A stretch of DNA of 18,694 bases from Rhizobiaceae bacterium (lineage in GTDB: Bacteria; Pseudomonadota; Alphaproteobacteria; Rhizobiales; Rhizobiaceae), in the NCBI GenBank assembly GCA_014380965.1, contig JACMIV010000210.1, forward strand, positions 1 through 18,694, written 5' to 3'. The position numbers and the translations under genes are program-made. Positions 14,112-18,694 of this stretch are shown piece after piece. How positions within the stretch are numbered: the first letter of the stretch is position 1; each line of letters starts with the position of its first letter. A model generated the notes under the pieces. It ran no database searches. It saw only the letters and a program-made list of their open reading frames with translations, and was not told the DNA's origin.

Positions 14112-15005
14112 ATGTGGCGTGAGATGGAACCGGATGAGGCGCGGGTGCTGGAGATCGATGGTCACAGGATCGCGACCTACAGCTTCGGCACCGGCGACGA
14201 GGTAGTGTTCTGCCTGAACGGCGGGCCGGGGCTCCCTTGCGACTACTTGCGGGACTCTCACTCATGCCTCATCGACGAGGGATACCGCGTCGTCGCCTTC
14301 GACCAGCTCGGCACCGGCCGCTCGGACCGGCCAACCGATCCCGCGCTCTGGACGATCACCCGCTATGCCGGAGAGGTCGAGGCCGTGCGGCAGGCGCTCG
14401 GCCTCGGACGCGTGCATCTCGTCGGCCAATCCTGGGGCGGCTGGCTCGCCATCGAATATGCACTGACCTATCCGGACGCCCTGAAGACGGTGGTGCTCGA
14501 GAATACCGCCGCCGACATCCCGCATCTCGTCTCCGAGCTTGGGCGGCTCCGCGAGGCGCTCGGGCCGGAGACCGTCGCTATGATGCAGCGACACGAGGCG
14601 GAGGGCACGCTGTCGCATCCCGCCTATCAGGCGGCGATCACGCTGCTCAACCACCGTCATGTCTGCAGGCTCGACGACTGGCCGGCGCCCGTCCGCCGCT
14701 CGCTGGACGACTGGAACATGGGTCCCTACGTGACGATCCAGGGGCCGAACGAGTTCACCTATACCGGCAACCTCAAGGACTGGAACCGCATCCCCGACCT
14801 CCACCGCATCACCGTGCCGGTCCTCATCACCGTCGGCCAACACGACGAACTGACGCCGGCCTGTGCCGCGCGGATGAAGCATGCGCTGCCCGATGCCGAG
14901 CTGAAGGTCTTCCCGAACTCCAGTCACATGCCCTTCTTCGAGGAGCCTGCGGCGTTCTATCCGGTTCTCATCGACTTCCTCAAGCGACGAGGCCGCGCGG
15001 CGTGA
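14112..15005 (+). CDS. Alpha/beta hydrolase, proline-iminopeptidase-like (S33)
   Basis: This is an alpha/beta-hydrolase of 297 aa resembling proline iminopeptidases. Motifs are the oxyanion/entry segment LNGGPGLPCDYL (an N-G-G-P-G variant of HGGPG), FDQLGTGRSDRP, nucleophile elbow GQSWGG, acidic residue in VGQHDELTP and catalytic His in NSSHMPFFEEP. Family members release N-terminal proline or act on related amides and esters. The start ATG 14112 gives the usual length; the frame is open upstream to 14028 but that part looks non-coding. No signal peptide is seen. It is divergent from the P1 peptidase, so the two probably act on the same peptide or amide substrate class under shared control. 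The exact substrate is unknown, and many such proteins are not true iminopeptidases. Confidence 0.9.
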   Translation: MWREMEPDEARVLEIDGHRIATYSFGTGDEVVFCLNGGPGLPCDYLRDSHSCLIDEGYRVVAFDQLGTGRSDRPTDPALWTITRYAGEVEAVRQALGLGRVHLVGQSWGGWLAIEYALTYPDALKTVVLENTAADIPHLVSELGRLREALGPETVAMMQRHEAEGTLSHPAYQAAITLLNHRHVCRLDDWPAPVRRSLDDWNMGPYVTIQGPNEFTYTGNLKDWNRIPDLHRITVPVLITVGQHDELTPACAARMKHALPDAELKVFPNSSHMPFFEEPAAFYPVLIDFLKRRGRAA

Positions 15006-15173
15006 CGGCCGTGTCTGGGCAAGGCGGGAAACCTGGCAACCATTCATCAAGATGCGCCGATGATGATGCTGAGGGTTCTCTGAAGGGGTTCTCGAACCGC
15101 CGCCAAGAGCGCCGGATACACTGGCATGCGCCCGCTACGGGCTCGCATGGGAGAACGTCAGCACATCATGCTT

Positions 15174-15179
15174 TATAGT
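15174..15179 (+). promoter_or_regulatory. Candidate -10 element upstream of the LOV kinase
   Basis: TATAGT matches the sigma-70 -10 consensus at five of six positions and lies about 54 nt before the predicted start. The -35 region (GAGAAC at 17-bp spacing) is poor. The rest of the 227-bp gap 15006-15232 has no recognisable RNA gene or strong terminator. I looked for a general-stress (GGAAC-N16/17-CGTT) promoter: GGAAC exists at 15204 but no CGTT follows at the right distance. Confidence 0.3.
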
Positions 15180-15232
15180 GCTTCCCGACAAACATCGTTA
15201 GACGGAACCTGATTTGCGGCAGGTGACGAGCA

Positions 15233-17515
15233 TTGACTGATTTCGCTGAACGGAAACGCATCATGGAGGAGCTCGTTCGCGTTGGATCGGGAGCCGATCC
15301 CTTTTCCGCAGCCGTCCGATCCACGCGGATGGCGATGGTGATCACCGATCCGCGCCAGCACGACAATCCGATCGTGTTCGCAAACGACGCCTTTTCCAAA
15401 CTGACGGGCTTTGCGCGTGAGGAGATCCTCGGACGCAACTGCCGTTTCCTGCAGGGCGAAGAGACCGATCCCGACGATGTCGCGCGAATTCGTCGAGGGA
15501 TCGAAGAGAGGGCGACGATCGAGCTCGACCTCCGGAACCATCGCAAGGACGGAAGCACGTTCTGGAACCGCCTTCTCGTTTCGCCGGTCTTCGACGGAGA
15601 CGAGCTGATCTTTTTCTTCGCCTCCCAGTACGACGTGACGCTCGAGCGCGAGGGCCTTGTCGATCTCCAGCGCGGCAACGAGGCGTTGGAGGCAAAGGTG
15701 CGGCGGCGCACGCGGGACCTCAGCGAAAGCGAGGAGCGGCTGCGCTTCGTTCTGCATGCCGGGCGGATTGGAACCTGGACACTGGACCTTGGCAGCAACG
15801 CGTTCGCCGCCTCAGACGTCCTCAAGGAAAGCGTCGGACGTGGTCCTGGAGAGGCATTGACCTTTGCCGATCTTCAAGGGGCAATCTTTCCCGAGGACAT
15901 GGACCGGATGAGGGTCGCACTGGCGGCATCGCAGTCGACCGGAAGCGACTACGAAATCGAATACCGGGTCGTCGCGCGGAACGGCGATATCCGTTGGCTG
16001 CACATGCGGGGACAGCCGTCCTTCGAGAGCGATGGTGGCGTCGTCGGCATGTCGGGCATCTGCCTCGACATCACGGAACGCAAGCGGGCGGAACTCGCCC
16101 TCGCCGAAAGCGAAGCACGGTTCCGGACGATGTCGGACCACGCGCCGGTGATGATCTGGACGACGGATGCCTCAGGATACTGCACGTATCTCAACAGACA
16201 GTGGCATGAATTCACGGGTCAGTCGGAGGGCGAGAGCCAAGGATACGGATGGCTCGAGGCGACGCATCCCGACGACAAGGCCATGGCCGAGGAGGTCTTC
16301 GTCACAGCCAACGCCAGCGCCGCTGCCTTCCGGATCGAGTATCGGCTGCGGACGGCCGACGGATCCTACCGCTGGGCCATCGATGCGGCTGCGCCTCGCT
16401 TTGCCGAAGACGGGCGCTTCCTCGGCTATGTCGGCTCGGTCATCGACATCGACGACCGAAAGCGGATGGAGGCGGAGATCAATGCGAGCAATGTCGCTTT
16501 GAAGGCCAGCAACGATCGTTTCCGGGGCGCCGTCGAGGCCAATTCCGGCGTGATCTGGACGAACGACGCCGATGGCCAGATGCGTGGCGAGCAGCCGGGA
16601 TGGGCGGAACTCACGGGTCAGACCTTTGACGAGTATCAGGGCTACGGCTGGTCGACGGCAGTCCATCCGGAAGACGTAGATCCGTCGATCGAAGCTTGGA
16701 ACATGGCCGTTCGGGAGCGCACGCCCTTCGTGTTCGAGCACCGGATCCGCCGCTATGACGGCGTCTACAGGCAGTTTTCCGTCCGGGCCATTCCGGTCTT
16801 CGAGCCGACGGGCGACATCCGGGAATGGGTCGGAGTGCACACCGACGTCACCGATCACAACGAGGCCGAGGAGCATCGCCGGCTGCTGACGCGCGAGCTG
16901 ACGCATCGCGTGAAGAACACGATGGCGACGGTGCAGGCGATCGTCGGCCAGACGCTTCGCTCGACGAAATCGGTCGAGAATGCGACCCGCTTCATCAACG
17001 CGCGCATCCAGGCGCTGTCCGACGCCCACAATGTTCTGACGCGGGAGAACTGGGCCGGCGCCTCCCTTGCCGAGGTCGTCGACCAAGCCCTCTCGCCCTT
17101 CCAGGCGAATGGCGGCGGACGCTTGCACACGAAGGGTCCGCCAGTCCGACTGCGGCCGCGCGTGGCTCTTGCCATTTCCATGGCGTTGCATGAACTGGCG
17201 ACGAACGCCGTGAAATACGGCGCTTTGTCCAACGACGACGGCATCGTGCGCCTGTCGTGGGACATAGAGGACGACGATCCATCGGCGGATGGCCACCTGT
17301 GGCTGAGTTGGGAGGAGCTGGGCGGTCCGCCGGTCGCCGAGCCGACCCGTCGCGGCTTCGGCTCGAGGATGATAGAGCGGGCCCTCTCCGCCGAACTCGG
17401 CGGCGTCGCCGCGATCGAGTATCGCCCGTCCGGAATCGTCTTCAAGGCGACCGCTCCGCTCTCGAGGATCGCCGAGGTGGACGACGAAGACGAGGCGCCG
17501 AGCCTCGACCATTAA
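15233..17515 (+). CDS. Blue-light sensor histidine kinase: LOV-PAS-PAS-PAS-HWE
   Basis: This is a soluble sensor kinase of 760 aa. Residues about 22-140 form a LOV domain with the full signature GRNCRFLQG; Cys70 is the predicted flavin-adduct residue, and the flavin-contacting Asn102 (RNHRKDG), Asn112 and Gln132 (SQYD) are present. Three PAS domains follow (about 165-283, 292-412, 425-545), the last two similar to each other. The kinase core has the phospho-acceptor His558 in ELTHRVKNTMATVQA, the N-box HELATNAVKYG (653-663) and the WxE motif at 693-695, marking the HWE/HisKA_2 class. No membrane segment is seen. The start is TTG 15233 with AGGTGA 6 nt upstream; ATG 15263 is an alternative. 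No response regulator is adjacent, so it is an orphan whose partner lies elsewhere. Confidence 0.95.
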   Translation: MTDFAERKRIMEELVRVGSGADPFSAAVRSTRMAMVITDPRQHDNPIVFANDAFSKLTGFAREEILGRNCRFLQGEETDPDDVARIRRGIEERATIELDLRNHRKDGSTFWNRLLVSPVFDGDELIFFFASQYDVTLEREGLVDLQRGNEALEAKVRRRTRDLSESEERLRFVLHAGRIGTWTLDLGSNAFAASDVLKESVGRGPGEALTFADLQGAIFPEDMDRMRVALAASQSTGSDYEIEYRVVARNGDIRWLHMRGQPSFESDGGVVGMSGICLDITERKRAELALAESEARFRTMSDHAPVMIWTTDASGYCTYLNRQWHEFTGQSEGESQGYGWLEATHPDDKAMAEEVFVTANASAAAFRIEYRLRTADGSYRWAIDAAAPRFAEDGRFLGYVGSVIDIDDRKRMEAEINASNVALKASNDRFRGAVEANSGVIWTNDADGQMRGEQPGWAELTGQTFDEYQGYGWSTAVHPEDVDPSIEAWNMAVRERTPFVFEHRIRRYDGVYRQFSVRAIPVFEPTGDIREWVGVHTDVTDHNEAEEHRRLLTRELTHRVKNTMATVQAIVGQTLRSTKSVENATRFINARIQALSDAHNVLTRENWAGASLAEVVDQALSPFQANGGGRLHTKGPPVRLRPRVALAISMALHELATNAVKYGALSNDDGIVRLSWDIEDDDPSADGHLWLSWEELGGPPVAEPTRRGFGSRMIERALSAELGGVAAIEYRPSGIVFKATAPLSRIAEVDDEDEAPSLDH

Positions 17516-17689
17516 GCGAGGGTCCCGGAAAGTCCATCGATCCAAGCCGTAGGGAAGAATACATCCATTCGGCGTGGCGGGGATACAGCGGCTGAAGCTC
17601 GACCTATCGAGAAATGAGCGCCGAACGCGAACACCTCGGCGCGCTGCCGGACAAGACGATCGTCGGCGGACCGCTCATACCAGCGGCTC

Positions 17690-17713
17690 TGACGATCGAC
17701 TTGTCGATTGTCA
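17690..17713. repeat. Inverted repeat between the LOV kinase and gyrB
   Basis: TGACGATCGAC and GTCGATTGTCA are inverted 11-bp arms with one mismatch, separated by TT. It lies between two convergent genes, where no promoter is expected. It could fold as a stem in a 3' UTR or be a protein site; the sequence does not decide. Confidence 0.4.
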
Positions 17714-17719
17714 CGGGTA

Positions 17720-17755
17720 CGGCGGCATAAGCCGCCGCCGGGCCGGTCGGCCCGG
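17720..17755. terminator. Two back-to-back perfect hairpins at the gyrB / LOV-kinase convergence
   Basis: CGGCGGC-ATAA-GCCGCCG (17720-17737) is immediately followed by CCGGGCC-GGTC-GGCCCGG (17738-17755). Both have perfect 7-bp arms. They start about 33 nt after the gyrB stop on the minus strand and follow the kinase on the plus strand. There is no T-run, so they may act as a bidirectional, factor-aided terminator or 3'-end stabiliser. The rest of 17516-17788 holds no convincing gene. Confidence 0.5.
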
Positions 17756-17788
17756 GATACCACCGGTCCTTGGTTAGGGCCGCCGGTA

Positions 17789-18694
17789 TCAGATGTCCAG
17801 ATTTGCGACTTGAAGCGCGTGCTCCTGGATGAACTCGCGGCGCGGCTCCACCTCGTCGCCCATGAGGCGGGAGAAGAGGAGGTCGGCGTCGGTCGCGTCC
17901 TGAATTTTCACCTGGAGGAGCGAGCGCACCTCGGGATCGAGCGTCGTCTCCCAGAGCTGCTCGGGGTCCATCTCGCCAAGGCCCTTGTAGCGCTGCAGCG
18001 AAAGCCCTTTGCGGCCGACGTCGAAGACGGCGGTCAGAAGCTCGAGCGGGCCGGACAGCGCGCGCTCGGTCTCCTTGCGCTTCAGAACCGGGGAGCCCTC
18101 GTAGACCTCGCCGAGCCGCGCGCCGAGCCGGTTCAGCGCAAGCGCGTCGCCGGAATGGATGAGCGGCGCGTCGACATTGCGCACTTCGAGCACGCCGCGG
18201 ACGGTGCGGGTGAAGCGGTAGCCGCCTGCATCCGTAACCTCGCCCGCCCAGGAACCGTCGCCCTCCTCGGCGATCTCGTCGAGCCGGGCGGCGATCTTCG
18301 CGACGACAGGGCCGGCCTTCGCAGCGTCGTCGGCAACCTCCGGCGACAGGGCGCCGGCGATCGCGGCCTGCTCGACGATCGCGCGGTCGTAGCGCGTGTG
18401 GAGGGATGCCAGCACCGACCGTACCGCGAGCGCGTCCTCCACCGCGGCGCGCAGATCCCGCCCGACCCGCACCTCGCCGGAGGGCAGGGTCAGCACGGCG
18501 TCCTCGAGGCCGCCCTCGATCAGGTAGTTCTCCAGCGCCTTCTCGTTCTTGAGATACTGCGACTGCTTTCCGCGCGTGACTTTGAAGAGCGGCGGCTGGG
18601 CGATGTAGACGTAGCCGCGCTCGATAAGCTCCGGCATCTGGCGGAAGAAGAAGGTGAGGAGAAGGGTCCGGATATGGGCGCCGTCGACATCGGC
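17789..18694 (-). CDS. gyrB: DNA gyrase subunit B, C-terminal part (5' end off window)
   Basis: The last 301 codons of GyrB, the ATPase/TOPRIM subunit of DNA gyrase, which introduces negative supercoils. The frame is open to the right edge and enters the TOPRIM domain at [30 protein letters not shown], including the DxD metal-binding motif. The C-terminus has the conserved [23 protein letters not shown] and ends [19 protein letters not shown], as in alphaproteobacterial GyrB. The insert between them (about 100-200 residues after the TOPRIM motif) is of the usual Gram-negative GyrB type. ParE is the main alternative, but this ending and the insert favour GyrB. It is a chromosomal housekeeping gene, which anchors the window to the main replicon. 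Confidence 0.95.
   Translation of the reverse strand, partial: ADVDGAHIRTLLLTFFFRQMPELIERGYVYIAQPPLFKVTRGKQSQYLKNEKALENYLIEGGLEDAVLTLPSGEVRVGRDLRAAVEDALAVRSVLASLHTRYDRAIVEQAAIAGALSPEVADDAAKAGPVVAKIAARLDEIAEEGDGSWAGEVTDAGGYRFTRTVRGVLEVRNVDAPLIHSGDALALNRLGARLGEVYEGSPVLKRKETERALSGPLELLTAVFDVGRKGLSLQRYKGLGEMDPEQLWETTLDPEVRSLLQVKIQDATDADLLFSRLMGDEVEPRREFIQEHALQVANLDI

Noticed and set aside
15204..15230. Possible general-stress (EcfG-type) promoter before the LOV kinase
   Set aside because: GGAAC is present at 15204, but the required CGTT is absent 16-17 bp downstream (the sequence there reads ACGAG).
16172..17545. A 457-codon open frame antisense to the LOV kinase
   Set aside because: The kinase frame is certain from LOV, PAS and HWE motifs. 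The antisense frame mirrors its codon bias only.
17512..17777. Small open frames on both strands between the LOV kinase and gyrB
   Set aside because: They are Arg-rich, lack ribosome-binding sites and overlap the dyad cluster; nothing supports translation.

Overview
The window is about 18.7 kb of GC-rich, densely coding bacterial DNA. It fits an alphaproteobacterium, probably in the Hyphomicrobiales (Rhizobiales) sphere. Supporting signs are a LOV-PAS histidine kinase with an HWE-type catalytic core, a GyrB C-terminus of alphaproteobacterial type, and the gene style throughout. Species cannot be named from sequence reading alone. No tRNA, rRNA, CRISPR array, insertion sequence or prophage gene was seen.

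Layout. (1) 1-6445, minus strand: a PotD-PotA-PotB-PotC-like ABC importer (Tat-exported binding protein, ATPase, two permeases), followed downstream by the first 720 codons of an exporter-type ABC protein whose nucleotide-binding domain is clearly non-canonical; that gene runs off the left edge. (2) 6692-9807: an SDR oxidoreductase (plus) meets a class III PLP enzyme and an APH-fold small-molecule kinase (both minus) tail to tail with a 6-bp gap. (3) 10000-11807: a TetR regulator divergent from an aldo/keto reductase, with two perfect palindromes between them. (4) 11900-15005: a P1-family (DmpA/BapA) self-processing aminopeptidase and a DeoR regulator on the minus strand, divergent from a proline-iminopeptidase-like alpha/beta hydrolase. 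(5) 15233-17515: a 760-aa LOV-PAS-PAS-PAS-HWE histidine kinase, a predicted blue-light sensor. (6) 17789-18694: the 3' part of gyrB.

The most coherent system is regions 1 plus 2. The PLP enzyme closely resembles the AGXT2L family (ethanolamine-phosphate and 5-phosphohydroxylysine phospho-lyases). The kinase resembles the hydroxylysine-kinase-like APH group that partners such lyases. I read this as import of a hydroxylated amine or amino acid, phosphorylation of its hydroxyl, elimination of phosphate and ammonia to give an aldehyde, and redox processing by the SDR. The same operator architecture, TGTTG-N6-CAACA, occurs at both outer promoters of this block: 6593-6608 between the binding protein and the SDR, and 9910-9925 upstream of the kinase, where it is the core of a perfect 24-bp palindrome. 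At both places a plausible -35 element lies inside the operator. No gene in the window is an obvious match for the regulator that reads it.

Other unusual points: the kinase gene has no ATG, GTG or TTG at its expected start but has a CTG placed 6 nt after a strong Shine-Dalgarno sequence; a 12-bp tandem repeat abuts the ribosome-binding site of the binding-protein gene; and two perfect 7-bp hairpins sit between the binding-protein and ATPase genes.
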